Counted from the stretch's first letter, positions 9,753 through 18,724 are shown. The stretch: DNA of 64,000 nucleotides from Thalassotalea sp. G2M2-11 (GCF_017168195.1 NZ_JADNYL010000002.1:992001-1056000); one strand, 5' to 3'. Numbers and translations: made by a program. The notes: a model not told the origin generated them from the letters alone.

Positions 9753-12700
9753 CTAATTCCCCACTTCTCGCCACGATATAATACGGTCATTGCCGCGAAA
9801 TAGACCAAAACTGATAGTGGCGCTTGGGTTCTCATCATAGTCTCCATCACCTTGCCAATCATATTTCAACCATTTAGGTACATCATATTCAAATTTCAAT
9901 GTGCCTCGTTCATTATTTCCATCACCATCGCTGTCATTTGGCATAGCAAAAATAAACGCTTGATACTCACCATTATCAAAACTTAGTAGTGGATTAGGTA
10001 CTTCGACGGAAGTATCGTTTGGCGTAATAGGTTCACCATCATCGGTATCCAATAAACGGTATTGCCAGGCAGTGAGTGGATCATAAAAATTGCCTGATAT
10101 CACTTTACTACCATAACCAGGCACTAAACAGATTTCATCGCTATTTACTTCAAAACGACCATTACTGCCAGCCCCAATCCACTGCTCTATTTTCATCGGT
10201 ACGGGTAACTTTTCGGTTTCAGGGCCATAGGCATTGTCAATTGCCCAACGTCCAAAGCGAATACTTGTCGCGACAGGGTGCAATGTTAATACGCCAGAAA
10301 ATTTTGAATCATAACTTGGATCAAAATCAACCGCAGACACGCCATCCCCATCGATTATAGAAGTGATTTCTAAATTAATATCAGAATCAAATGGGCCTAC
10401 TTGAGAATTAGCTTCATGCAAATAAACAAAATTATCTTCATTTGAAAAACGATATGTTAGCACTCCCAACTTTTCAGTAATGTTTGGCGTTTCAAGATCC
10501 GCGGTTAATTTGACTAAATTGGTATTATCAACACCTAGTTGAGTACCATCGGTAGCCGGTGTAACCAAGGTGACATTAGCAGTATCCAACTTTATAAAAT
10601 CACCAGTATAATTTTGAGTAGTACTACAAGGACCTGATGGACAGTAAGATTTAGCCGTGATGGTAAATTCAGGCTCAACACCGTATTGCAATGCTCCTTT
10701 GGTAGGATCAGCCGCATCCATTTGCCCAACGTAAGTATATGGCCATGGTGTAATACCACACTCACTGCGAATATCACCATGAGTGACAATATCTAGGTCA
10801 AAATGATCAGGGATAAAACGGCCAAGGTAACTGCTCCCTTGGGCTTTATTATTGGTATTATCAGGCGTTATAGTCGCTTTTTCCTGTACGAAAAGTTGAT
10901 AAATACCTACTTCAGAAAAAGTCACTGAGCTACTTTGATATTTTCCATCAACAAAAGGAACATCAGCTGGATAAGTAATAGGTAAAGTCACAGATGAATA
11001 AAAATCAAACAGAGAGCCATCAACCAATTTACCATTTACTCCATCAACTGGTAATAATCTATGTAAGGCTATATTCACATCAATACCCGTGAAGTTTGTT
11101 GTCACTTCTGGGGTGCCATCTCCCCACCAATCAGCATTTAACGCTTCAATTAATAAATTAAAATTTCTACCGGCTACTTGAGTCACGCTCCCATCATGAG
11201 TTGACTCGACTAATGAGTCACCATTGCTGTTTGTTGGCGTAATACGAAAGCTATCAGGCCTAACGGTGAATTGGCCGTTATTTCCTGTGATTGTAAAAGC
11301 AGGGTTATCAACCGTTGCGGGAACAGTGTATCTGGCATGTAAATCAATAATGCCGGCATCGAGGTACACATTAGGAGGCAAAATGGCCGTTGACGTGTCA
11401 TCAAATGTTAAGTTTACCGTTTGATAACTACTGGGCGAACCGATATTTCTTGGGATATCGAGATGACTGGCAACCGTGCCCATCTTATAAGCCAATCCAT
11501 TATTAAGAGCAGTAGTCGTTGCTGGAGATATCATCTCAACAGCAAACTCAATCGCTTTTTCATTACCGTCATTAAATAACGGCACACAGCTTTGAATATC
11601 TGTGCCTTTTTTAACCGCTTGAATCTTCACGTTGTTATTAGGAACACCAGCCACTTCAATATCATTAAGACCAGTAACTTTAAAGCCAGCATCACTAAAG
11701 TTAATAATACAATCACCAGCGTTATTATTATTACAAACAAAACCATTAGGAGCAGTGACCGATTCATTAGCGATTGATAATGTGACAGGTTCTGCCACGG
11801 TATAGCTCAATTCCGCTACAATCGCACTATTACCAGTGTAATTGACTGGGGTAGTGACGGTATTAGACGCTCCGGTTGCCACTAAATCTAAATTAATTGC
11901 TTTTGATGATTCCACACAAGCATCACCAATGCTACTAGTACATGCACGAATCGTTATATATTCGACTTCGCAAGTTAAACCATTACCATCATGGATAATT
12001 TCAAAATGATCGACAACTTCTGGTGACGACTGACAAAAACTACGGGCGTCCATATCATTCACATAAGAAGCATTGTACTGATAGACACCGTCGCCATATA
12101 CAGCCAATGCACCACCGACCGATAAAGCACCCGTAATATCAACTCCTTCGGTAGGGATACCAAGAGTCGCTGAACCTGCAACATAAATATTAGCGTTAAT
12201 ATCTGCACCAGCCTCAATAGTTAACGCACTGTTGACGACAATTAATACATTACTCGGGTCGCCACCGGCATTTAGTTGTGTGCCAGCAGGAATTGTTACT
12301 GCGTCATAAAAATACAAAACGGCAGTACCATTACCGGAAAAAGAAATATTTGAATTACTGGGTAAGCCCCAAGAATCAAAGGCATAAACACCATCAACTA
12401 AAGTAGTTGATGTAAAATTTCCAGTCGACGTTAACGAAAAAATATCAGCAAGCTGAAAGGTATTGATTGGGCTACAATTTCCACCATTACAGGTACTGTC
12501 GGCGACAGAACTAAAAAAAGTATGGCTTCCGTTAACAGCGAAGGTAATATCACCGGGAAAGATTTCATCACAGCTCAAAAGGTCACCATTATTTCCTTTC
12601 GTTGGTGTACATTCCCCCCATTTACTTACATCTATTTCACCAACCGGGTTTGCACATAAATTATTTTTTGCTCCCTCGACATAATATAAAGTTGATACAT

Positions 12701-13148
12701 CATCAGCTGCCTGCCACTTCCATTTGCCACCAGCCTGAGTTTCACTGTTAGCATAACGAAAATAGTGAACAACCTTGCCATCTTTATCTAAAATGACCAG
12801 CTCTTCTAACGTACTATGAAGAGAGTGTCCTTCAAGTACGTAAAAGGTACCAGCATCCTGCGTACAGCTACCTGAACATAACAGAACACTGCCATCATTA
12901 TTTCCTTGTCCTTCATAAGAAAATGTCCAACCATCAAAATCAACGGTTTGTTTAATAAAAAACTCGATATAACCTTCAACAACATTAATTTCACTAAAAA
13001 CTAGTTTACCTGCGTCAGGTGAAGTCTCTAACGATGTTGTGCCGGACGATTGCCCCGCATGGGAAAGATTCAAAAAAGTGAACGATGATAGCGTAAGAAC
13101 CAATAAAATGAGTGAAAAACGAAAAGCACGTAACAATTGCCTTTTCAT
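9753..13148 (-). CDS. mshQ: MSHA biogenesis protein MshQ
   Basis: A very large (1131-residue) secreted protein at the end of the MSHA locus. After a signal peptide (SLILLVLTLSSFTFLNLSHA) there is an N-terminal beta domain (roughly 35-150) resembling a lamin-tail-like fold, several Cys-containing beta-sandwich stretches, and a C-terminal MshQ/DUF6701-type region. The latter includes the RFGRWAIDNAYGPETEKLPVP segment region and ends in ISWREVGN. The role is thought to be adhesin- or tip-related but is not established. The ATG at 13148 gives a good signal peptide; a TTG just before it sits nine bases from GAGGGA and is an alternative. The ATG at 13193 has no ribosome site. Confidence 0.88.
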   Translation of the reverse strand: MKRQLLRAFRFSLILLVLTLSSFTFLNLSHAGQSSGTTSLETSPDAGKLVFSEINVVEGYIEFFIKQTVDFDGWTFSYEGQGNNDGSVLLCSGSCTQDAGTFYVLEGHSLHSTLEELVILDKDGKVVHYFRYANSETQAGGKWKWQAADDVSTLYYVEGAKNNLCANPVGEIDVSKWGECTPTKGNNGDLLSCDEIFPGDITFAVNGSHTFFSSVADSTCNGGNCSPINTFQLADIFSLTSTGNFTSTTLVDGVYAFDSWGLPSNSNISFSGNGTAVLYFYDAVTIPAGTQLNAGGDPSNVLIVVNSALTIEAGADINANIYVAGSATLGIPTEGVDITGALSVGGALAVYGDGVYQYNASYVNDMDARSFCQSSPEVVDHFEIIHDGNGLTCEVEYITIRACTSSIGDACVESSKAINLDLVATGASNTVTTPVNYTGNSAIVAELSYTVAEPVTLSIANESVTAPNGFVCNNNNAGDCIINFSDAGFKVTGLNDIEVAGVPNNNVKIQAVKKGTDIQSCVPLFNDGNEKAIEFAVEMISPATTTALNNGLAYKMGTVASHLDIPRNIGSPSSYQTVNLTFDDTSTAILPPNVYLDAGIIDLHARYTVPATVDNPAFTITGNNGQFTVRPDSFRITPTNSNGDSLVESTHDGSVTQVAGRNFNLLIEALNADWWGDGTPEVTTNFTGIDVNIALHRLLPVDGVNGKLVDGSLFDFYSSVTLPITYPADVPFVDGKYQSSSVTFSEVGIYQLFVQEKATITPDNTNNKAQGSSYLGRFIPDHFDLDIVTHGDIRSECGITPWPYTYVGQMDAADPTKGALQYGVEPEFTITAKSYCPSGPCSTTQNYTGDFIKLDTANVTLVTPATDGTQLGVDNTNLVKLTADLETPNITEKLGVLTYRFSNEDNFVYLHEANSQVGPFDSDINLEITSIIDGDGVSAVDFDPSYDSKFSGVLTLHPVATSIRFGRWAIDNAYGPETEKLPVPMKIEQWIGAGSNGRFEVNSDEICLVPGYGSKVISGNFYDPLTAWQYRLLDTDDGEPITPNDTSVEVPNPLLSFDNGEYQAFIFAMPNDSDGDGNNERGTLKFEYDVPKWLKYDWQGDGDYDENPSATISFGLFRGNDRIISWREVGN

Positions 13149-13289
13149 CAAAAAAGTAATTCCCTCAGTTAAATTTTGAAATGCTATATACATGAGTTAT
13201 CTACAAAAAACGACCACAACTTAAAGGTAACGCTATCAAGCCTATTAAGCAAGTTAGCTAATCGATATTAGGTAAGACAACTTAGCGAT

Positions 13290-13320
13290 AAAAAAGAAAA
13301 AGCCCTGCATCCTGCAAGGC
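13290..13320 (-). terminator. Intrinsic terminator after the PEP-CTERM gene
   Basis: On the minus strand the arms GCCTTGCA and TGCAGGGC (13302-13320, loop GGA, one U-G pair) form a stable stem followed by TTTTTCTTTTTT (13290-13301). It lies 35 bases downstream of the PEP-CTERM stop and upstream of mshQ, so it separates mshQ from the rest of the MSHA transcript. Confidence 0.85.
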
Positions 13321-13355
13321 AATATTTCATGAAACGAAATGGAGTTATTTCAGTA

Positions 13356-14000
13356 TTATTTTACAAGACGTGAACGTAGTGATAAGGCGATTAACGCCAA
13401 TGCAAAAATCATTAAGGTTGTTGGTTCTGGCACTGAAACGGCTGATTGTTGAAAATATGTTTTTCTCACATAAAAGGTTTCATAATAGCTTGTACCGCTA
13501 GAATTCTTTCCATTGACACCTGAACTAGCCCATTCGCTACTGATTAAGCCATCTTGAAAGTTTTTCACATTAGACCAATCAATAATTTCGTAGCCATTTT
13601 CAAGATTATTATCTGTATCTAGTTTTAAAACGACGTCATCAAATACAGTATTCCAAAATTGAACCGCATGAATAAAAGTACGCTCGTCACCTTCACCAAT
13701 AGTAAAATCGGCTAACGTAAAATTTGTCGTTAGAATATTTAAATCAAAATCACTCGCAAATTGCCAACCATCATGCAATGAAGGAGTAAATAATTGATTG
13801 GTACTTTCAAGGGTAGGATCGCCCCAAAATTCTACGTTTATAGGAGATACCCATGCAAAATCAATCGAGACATTTTCATCGCTATATGTCACATAGTGAT
13901 CAGATGTTAATAAAGAAGTATCAGTTATTAAACTCGCATGAGTTATGATTGAAAATAAAAGACTAATACCAAGAAAAACTTTAGCTGCAAACTTAATCAT
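13356..14000 (-). CDS. PEP-CTERM sorting domain-containing secreted protein
   Basis: A 214-residue protein with an N-terminal signal peptide (about 1-22, ending THA) and a typical C-terminal PEP-CTERM tail: VPEP at residues 190-193, a hydrophobic helix, then RSRLVK. Such tails are recognised and cleaved by exosortase/XrtA enzymes and usually belong to biofilm or exopolysaccharide-linked surface proteins. The central part (about 25-187) is polar and I do not recognise it. A strong AGAGG ribosome site precedes the ATG at 14000. The gene sits between mshP and mshQ with its own upstream gap and terminator, which is unusual for an MSHA locus. No exosortase gene is present in the window. Confidence 0.85.
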   Translation of the reverse strand: MIKFAAKVFLGISLLFSIITHASLITDTSLLTSDHYVTYSDENVSIDFAWVSPINVEFWGDPTLESTNQLFTPSLHDGWQFASDFDLNILTTNFTLADFTIGEGDERTFIHAVQFWNTVFDDVVLKLDTDNNLENGYEIIDWSNVKNFQDGLISSEWASSGVNGKNSSGTSYYETFYVRKTYFQQSAVSVPEPTTLMIFALALIALSLRSRLVK

Positions 14001-14164
14001 TAAAAACCTCTTATTAATGAGTAGACGACTTTACAATTGATAACCATAAAGCAAAAACCAAACCAACCCAAAACAAACCTTACAAATCAAAACCTTAACT
14101 AAAAAATAAAATCCATACATTTTAATTGTGTAAAATAACTTTACAGTTTTATGTAAATAAATCG

Positions 14165-14578
14165 TTATAATTCACGTGCTTGCACTTCGAGCGTTCTGGA
14201 TGTGAGCACACCTGCAATATTACATTGGCCAGTGCTGGTGATAGTGTAATAACGTGTTCCTGCAATCTGCTCATCAACGCAATTTAATGACGCTATAGTA
14301 CAATTTTCCAACCCTGTGATAGTCGACAATGCTGGTTTTGGATCCGTCAATGCGTTACACGCTTTTGCTGGCTCATTTAATGGAAACACTTGCTGTAATC
14401 GCCATTGTAAACCAATTTGTGCCGCATTATAGGCGCGAGTCCCAAGTACTTCATAAGCAATTGTCTCAGCACTAGTACTCAACATTCTGACTAAAGCAGC
14501 ACCAATCACTGTCATGACAACAATCACAAAAATAGCAATGACTAATGCACTGCCCTGATTATCTCGTTTAAGGAACAT
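14165..14578 (-). CDS. mshP: MSHA pilin accessory protein MshP
   Basis: A 137-residue PilX-like minor component. The N-terminus reads MFLKRDNQGSALVIAIFVIV, a class III-like/PilX-type signal with a following hydrophobic helix, then a short cysteine-containing periplasmic domain. I chose the ATG at 14578 because GAGGTG lies ten bases upstream and the protein then begins right before the conserved QGSALVIAIFVIV segment. It overlaps mshO by 11 bases. MshP belongs with MshO, MshD and MshC to the minor pilin set that primes pilus assembly. Confidence 0.85.
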   Translation of the reverse strand: MFLKRDNQGSALVIAIFVIVVMTVIGAALVRMLSTSAETIAYEVLGTRAYNAAQIGLQWRLQQVFPLNEPAKACNALTDPKPALSTITGLENCTIASLNCVDEQIAGTRYYTITSTGQCNIAGVLTSRTLEVQAREL

Positions 14579-15371
14579 TGGGAATTTGCACCTCATTATT
14601 AAAGGCCACCTGCTCATTGTTTAAAGCAAATACTAAACGAATTAACGCCGTGGCATTACGTGTTTGACTAGCGCTTATTACTTCAAATGCAGCAACAACA
14701 TCATCTGAATTTGTATATGCATTACCATTTTCATCAAGATAATTCGCTAAGTTCTCCGCCATTAATGTACGACTTATGTCATTTTGATAACGCACCAATT
14801 CTTTCCCTTCCACGCAGTAGCTGACATTATCACCATAAAAATAAAAACGTTTAGTAGGAGAATCAGTAGCAAATAATTTTGGTGATGAAAAAGACAAAGT
14901 CCAAGGTGCGGGTGCCACCGCTGAATCATCTAATACCGAGAATTCATGGTTTTTATCCGATGCAGGTAAATAGTCAGCTGGCGATATAGGATAAACAACC
15001 ACACGACTAGCCATTGAAAAATTATCTTTATTAAAAGGGATCAGCTCAACTTGGTTGTTTGCCGACTCTGGAGATACAGGTAAATCGAGATAAATAGTAT
15101 TGGCGGCTATTGGAATAAAAGTTAAGCAATCAAAGCCACTGCTGTTATCCACCTCGATACTATTAGGCGCAGCGTTGCGTACTTCTCGATTTAAGCGCTC
15201 AACCGCAAACCTTGCCGCCGAGATTAACTCATCTCGTTCACTAGTTTCAGAAAATATTCGCGCGCCAAATTGTAAAAAACTGCTAATACCGACAGATAAA
15301 ACCCCCAAAATAATGATCACTGTGACCATTTCAATTAAGGTAAAGCCCTTTACTTGTCTTGACATTAACAT
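14568..15371 (-). CDS. mshO: MSHA minor pilin MshO
   Basis: A 267-residue type IV minor pilin (PilW/GspJ-like size). The prepilin peptidase motif G-FTLIEM is at residues 9-14, with the usual hydrophobic helix (VTVIIILGVLSVGISSFL) and a large C-terminal globular domain containing CLTF and YCVEG cysteines. Its start touches the mshD stop (TGATG), and its end overlaps mshP by 11 bases, so mshC-D-O-P are translated as a coupled block. It is expected to be cleaved by PilD and placed at the pilus tip complex. Confidence 0.88.
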   Translation of the reverse strand: MLMSRQVKGFTLIEMVTVIIILGVLSVGISSFLQFGARIFSETSERDELISAARFAVERLNREVRNAAPNSIEVDNSSGFDCLTFIPIAANTIYLDLPVSPESANNQVELIPFNKDNFSMASRVVVYPISPADYLPASDKNHEFSVLDDSAVAPAPWTLSFSSPKLFATDSPTKRFYFYGDNVSYCVEGKELVRYQNDISRTLMAENLANYLDENGNAYTNSDDVVAAFEVISASQTRNATALIRLVFALNNEQVAFNNEVQIPNVP

Positions 15372-15925
15372 CAGAAATTCGCTCGGTAAGTTGCAAATTC
15401 AATATCGAAACCCGTTGGGGTTGTCACGGTTAAACGTATGAGTTTTGCCGTGTCGGTGTCGGTATTAGTAGCAACACGTTCACTGCATATACCATCATAA
15501 TTTCCGTCATTACATACAGTAATACTCATAGAAAATCCTTGGTACCAATCGCCTAATTTATCCCCTAATGAGTTTTCGATATCAGCGGATGATAAATTAA
15601 GGCCATCATAATCATCTACATCATCAAAGTTAGCACGATTATCGCTTTCTTCATTGCCTAAAGCATTATTTAACGTACACACCAGTGCAGCTTCACCACA
15701 TCGCAAAAGCCCACCCGTTTTATCTGAATTTTCATCGAAGGCTTTTTGCTGAATTTCATTAAACATCGATTGGGCTAATTCAGACGCTTTAATTTGATGA
15801 AGTTGATCTGCGCTTTGCTCGGCTAACGGGTAAATTAAACTGGTCAAAATTGAAAAAGAAATCGACAGCACCACAATCCCGACTATAGTTTCAATTAAAG
15901 TAAAGCCATGAGGTTTAACTTGCAT
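15371..15925 (-). CDS. mshD: MSHA minor pilin MshD
   Basis: A 184-residue minor pilin with the cleavage motif G-FTLIET close to the N-terminus (MQVKPHGFTLIETIVGIVVL) and Glu at +5 of the mature protein. It is similar in position and size to PilV/GspI-type pilins. I chose the ATG at 15925 because AGAAGG lies eight bases upstream; an in-frame ATG at 15946 would only lengthen the leader. It overlaps mshC by 11 bases and touches mshO. Confidence 0.87.
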   Translation of the reverse strand: MQVKPHGFTLIETIVGIVVLSISFSILTSLIYPLAEQSADQLHQIKASELAQSMFNEIQQKAFDENSDKTGGLLRCGEAALVCTLNNALGNEESDNRANFDDVDDYDGLNLSSADIENSLGDKLGDWYQGFSMSITVCNDGNYDGICSERVATNTDTDTAKLIRLTVTTPTGFDIEFATYRANF

Positions 15926-16427
15926 GAATATAGCCTTCTGGCTCAATGGTGATGGTTAGTACTTGCTCTCCACCATTAATTGAAATGATGCATGGTATCG
16001 TGGCGCAACCTTCAGGACGTCCCATTTGATCAAAAGAAAAGTTATCACCACTAAAGGTAATGTTATGGTTACTATCAACACTGACACTTGTTAGGCCTGC
16101 TGAGGTATTGTTATCAGACCAAGCAGTTTCATCACAATGATTACTACTGGCATCTGTTTTCATCAAGCCTAATGTTTTGCCATCAGCAGCTATTTTAAGC
16201 CGATGACATTGCACATTATCAGTTTGTTGCATCGCTCTTAGCTGAATAGCGCGCAAAGTTGAAATGATCTCGGTACGGTAACCATACTCTTCAAAGCCAC
16301 CAGATGATAAAAAACGCGGGATCACAGTGACAGACATTATCACTAAAATCATAATGGTAACCACTAGCTCAATTAGGGTAAAACCTTGTTGAGCTTTTAA
16401 TAGTGAATATTTAGCGTTTAATATCAC
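15915..16427 (-). CDS. mshC: MSHA minor pilin MshC (GTG start)
   Basis: A 170-residue minor pilin with G-FTLIELVVTIMILVIMSVTV and a following globular domain (FEEYGYRTEIISTLRAIQLRA then CHRLKI). This matches MshC of Vibrio/Shewanella, which lies directly after the major pilin genes. No ATG precedes the motif in frame, so translation appears to start at GTG (16427), 13 bases after the preceding stop. Like other GspH/FimT-type pilins it has Cys residues in the C-terminal half. Confidence 0.85.
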   Translation of the reverse strand: MILNAKYSLLKAQQGFTLIELVVTIMILVIMSVTVIPRFLSSGGFEEYGYRTEIISTLRAIQLRAMQQTDNVQCHRLKIAADGKTLGLMKTDASSNHCDETAWSDNNTSAGLTSVSVDSNHNITFSGDNFSFDQMGRPEGCATIPCIISINGGEQVLTITIEPEGYIHAS

Positions 16428-16440
16428 AATAATTCACCGT

Positions 16441-16920
16441 CTATGTACAAGGGTTCACATCGATAGTTGGTTTTTCGCCTAGACCAGCTGTTTTATAAAA
16501 TACTAAACAGCTCTGTAAAGAGCTTACAGGTTCATCATCATCTTTAAAATAAACAACCATAGCCCCGTCAATCGTTGTCGTGAACTGATAAGTTTCTAGC
16601 TCTATATCTATTAATTTATCCGACCAATCATTTATATCGCTTAATGGATGACCATAACTTATATTGAGCATTGTTCCACTTCCAATATCCACGGTCGGAT
16701 TGTCACTACTAGGCAAAGTGTGATTTCCCTTTACCAGTGATTTACTGTAAACCAAGGCAGCAGCTCCCTCCATTGATGCTTTAATCGCTTCTAAGGTGGC
16801 TGTTTTAGCTTCCGCTTCAAAATTGACGAACTTAGGAGCAGCAGTAGCAGCCAAAATACCTAGAATGACAATCACCACTACCAATTCGATTAGTGTAAAA
16901 CCTTTATCTTTATTCTTCAT
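16441..16920 (-). CDS. Second MshA-like type IV pilin
   Basis: A 159-residue prepilin, MKNKDKGFTLIELVVVIVIL at the start. From the cleavage site the N-terminal helix is almost identical to MshA over about 25 residues (through LAATAAPKF), and SLV/SKAL-type spacing continues. The C-terminal half diverges, with a C-terminal disulfide pair (about SCLVFYK and VNPC). It lies between mshA and mshC, after an attenuator hairpin, where Vibrio has no gene. It looks like a tandem duplicate of mshA that became a minor or alternative pilin. The ATG at 16920 is used; 16938 falls at the base of the hairpin with no ribosome site. The DNA differs at many synonymous sites, so the duplication is not recent. Confidence 0.82.
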   Translation of the reverse strand: MKNKDKGFTLIELVVVIVILGILAATAAPKFVNFEAEAKTATLEAIKASMEGAAALVYSKSLVKGNHTLPSSDNPTVDIGSGTMLNISYGHPLSDINDWSDKLIDIELETYQFTTTIDGAMVVYFKDDDEPVSSLQSCLVFYKTAGLGEKPTIDVNPCT

Positions 16921-16941
16921 AGCATGATAACACTTCATTAA

Positions 16942-16970
16942 AACAATAAAGGAGGGCTTTGCCCTCCTTT
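16942..16970 (-). terminator. Terminator/attenuator after mshA
   Basis: On the minus strand AAAGGAGGGC and GCCCTCCTTT pair (16948-16970, loop AAA or less) and are followed by ATTGTTTT. It begins 24 bases after the mshA stop and ends just before the second pilin gene. It should stop most transcripts from the major pilin and allow only partial read-through to the minor pilins. Confidence 0.85.
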
Positions 16971-16993
16971 AATATTAGAATTATATAAACTAG

Positions 16994-17497
16994 CTAGCAA
17001 CCTGAAGTTACAGATACAATAGCAGGTTTTGTATTAGAGTCAGTACTTTCAATAAATGAAACATAACATTCTGCGGTTACTGCTTCTGCAGCAGTTAAAG
17101 TACCTGAATTAGGTGTTGGATACCAAACAACTCTACCATCAGTTCCTGTTGTTCCATCCGTTGCAGATAAAAAATCTGCCGCCTCAATATCTAACAACGC
17201 TCCCCATGTTGTTTCAGCATTATTAGGCCAACCATCTACAATGCCTACATTATCAGTACCACCATTAATTGATAAAGTGCTTGTGCCGGAGGTTTCATTG
17301 GCAATCAATGCTTTTGAATGCACTAATGATGTCGCTGTTTCCACAGCAGCTTCTAAACCTTCGATTGTTGCGCCTTTCGCATCACCCGTTAAGTCAATAA
17401 ATTTAGGTGCAGCGGTGGCCGCTAAAATACCTAAAATGACAATAACCACTACTAATTCGATTAGCGTAAAGCCTTTTGCTGTTGATAATTTTTTCAT
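16994..17497 (-). CDS. mshA: MSHA major pilin MshA
   Basis: A 167-residue type IVa prepilin. The leader is short (MKKLSTAKG) with cleavage before FTLIELVVVIVILGILAATA and Glu5 present. The globular domain ends with two cysteines (ECYVSF and VTSGC) forming the usual disulfide loop. The Gly/Thr-rich C-terminal half is typical of the structural subunit. The ATG at 17497 is preferred over the preceding GTG because AGGTG then has usable spacing. It follows mshB by 30 bases and is followed by a strong hairpin, as expected for the most abundant subunit. Confidence 0.9.
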   Translation of the reverse strand: MKKLSTAKGFTLIELVVVIVILGILAATAAPKFIDLTGDAKGATIEGLEAAVETATSLVHSKALIANETSGTSTLSINGGTDNVGIVDGWPNNAETTWGALLDIEAADFLSATDGTTGTDGRVVWYPTPNSGTLTAAEAVTAECYVSFIESTDSNTKPAIVSVTSGC

Positions 17498-17527
17498 CAC
17501 TACACCTATATTTTTTAGATTGTTATA

Positions 17528-18124
17528 TTAGTTTTTAATGGTAATTTCTACATTGCTTGACGCTGGAAAATACCTAAAATAGTTCGCCACATTATCAATC
17601 CCTGTTGCGGTATAGTTTCCTGAACCATCTCTAGCGATGGTTTCCCTCAAATAATAACTACAAAATGGTGCATTAGTATTTGTGCTGTCTTTAACCACAT
17701 AATAATCAGCTGCATTTACTCCATCTAAATCAGTGATATCAGTAGAGACTTTAGGGGGCTGTTGTAAAATATTGTTCCACACTTGCACACAATTAACATC
17801 ACCAATAGTGGCAGTTGCTGTGGTACCAAGTACATAGCCCGGTCTAATGTTATTCGCTTTATCTTCTACCGTTAAATACAAAGTGGTACCATCATAATCA
17901 ACAAAGTTTTGATTACTCGTATTTTTAGAGCGACCTTCTGCTTCCCATTGTGCACGAGCTAACGAAATTGCCGTAGCAAAACCACCTGCCATGCCTTCAA
18001 TATTCGCCTGTTTAGCTTGATCGGTTAGATCAAGGAATTTGGGAATTGCTGTTACGGCTAAAAAGCCTAAAATCACCACAACAATCACAAGCTCAATTAA
18101 CGTAAAACCTGATTGTTTTCTCAT
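17528..18124 (-). CDS. mshB: MSHA minor pilin MshB
   Basis: A 198-residue prepilin starting MRKQSGFTLIELVIVVVILG, with IPKFLDLTDQAKQANIEGMAGGFATAISLARAQW-type sequence after the helix and two cysteines (DVNCVQVW and APFCSYYL). This is the MshB pattern and the gene lies directly before mshA as in Vibrio. A gap of 108 AT-rich bases upstream separates it from mshF, so a promoter for mshBA is plausible there, but I could not name a convincing one. Confidence 0.87.
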   Translation of the reverse strand: MRKQSGFTLIELVIVVVILGFLAVTAIPKFLDLTDQAKQANIEGMAGGFATAISLARAQWEAEGRSKNTSNQNFVDYDGTTLYLTVEDKANNIRPGYVLGTTATATIGDVNCVQVWNNILQQPPKVSTDITDLDGVNAADYYVVKDSTNTNAPFCSYYLRETIARDGSGNYTATGIDNVANYFRYFPASSNVEITIKN

Positions 18125-18232
18125 AACTACCTCAAAACCTATTTTGTTAACTTAACCTTAGTTAAGTTTTTATAACTGCTATTATTATTTTCTTAAGATT
18201 ACAATGTTTTAACATTTTTTTACAATATTTTC

Positions 18233-18724
18233 TTATTGCATCGACGCATTAGCCACTTTCCCGTTAGCAAAAAAATAATCAAAATACTCACCTGACGGTA
18301 AACTAAAGCGACAATGACTTTGCAATGAATTAGTACTATCCTGTACCATTAAAACAGCAACCGGTTGATTAATAAACGAAAAATCGTCACTAACAAGCGC
18401 TCTCCATATTTGCTGACACGCATCATCAAAGCCAGTAAAATCAACCCAACCTCGTTCATTAACCTTGATGCGTAAAATAGCACCATCTGGCTCTTTAACC
18501 AACACCGTATCGGGTTGGTTATCCATAAACCACTGCGCTCGAATTGCCGTAACCTTTGAAGAAAAGTTTGTTGCAACAACATCAAACCCCACTTGGGTAA
18601 ATTCACGTTCCTGTTTGAAGAAGTAATACAAAAACACGCTCATTAGTAACGCAATAAACACCACCATGACAATATTTTCGCCTAGTGTTTTTTCTCGATT
18701 ATTTGCGTCACCTTGTCTGGTCAT
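18233..18724 (-). CDS. mshF: MSHA biogenesis protein MshF
   Basis: A 163-residue bitopic protein with a single membrane helix at about residues 18-36 (NIVMVVFIALLMSVFLYYFF) and a periplasmic domain that includes RAQWF and a Cys pair (DDACQQ and SHCRF). Size and position after mshG match MshF, a small pilus assembly protein of unknown detailed role. Its start overlaps the mshG stop by one base. Confidence 0.82.
   Translation of the reverse strand: MTRQGDANNREKTLGENIVMVVFIALLMSVFLYYFFKQEREFTQVGFDVVATNFSSKVTAIRAQWFMDNQPDTVLVKEPDGAILRIKVNERGWVDFTGFDDACQQIWRALVSDDFSFINQPVAVLMVQDSTNSLQSHCRFSLPSGEYFDYFFANGKVANASMQ

Noticed and set aside
18150-18170. CTTAAC/GTTAAG hairpin upstream of mshB as a terminator
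   Set aside because: The only T-run lies on the plus strand, where no gene ends, so it is not a terminator for the msh genes; an operator is possible but unsupported.
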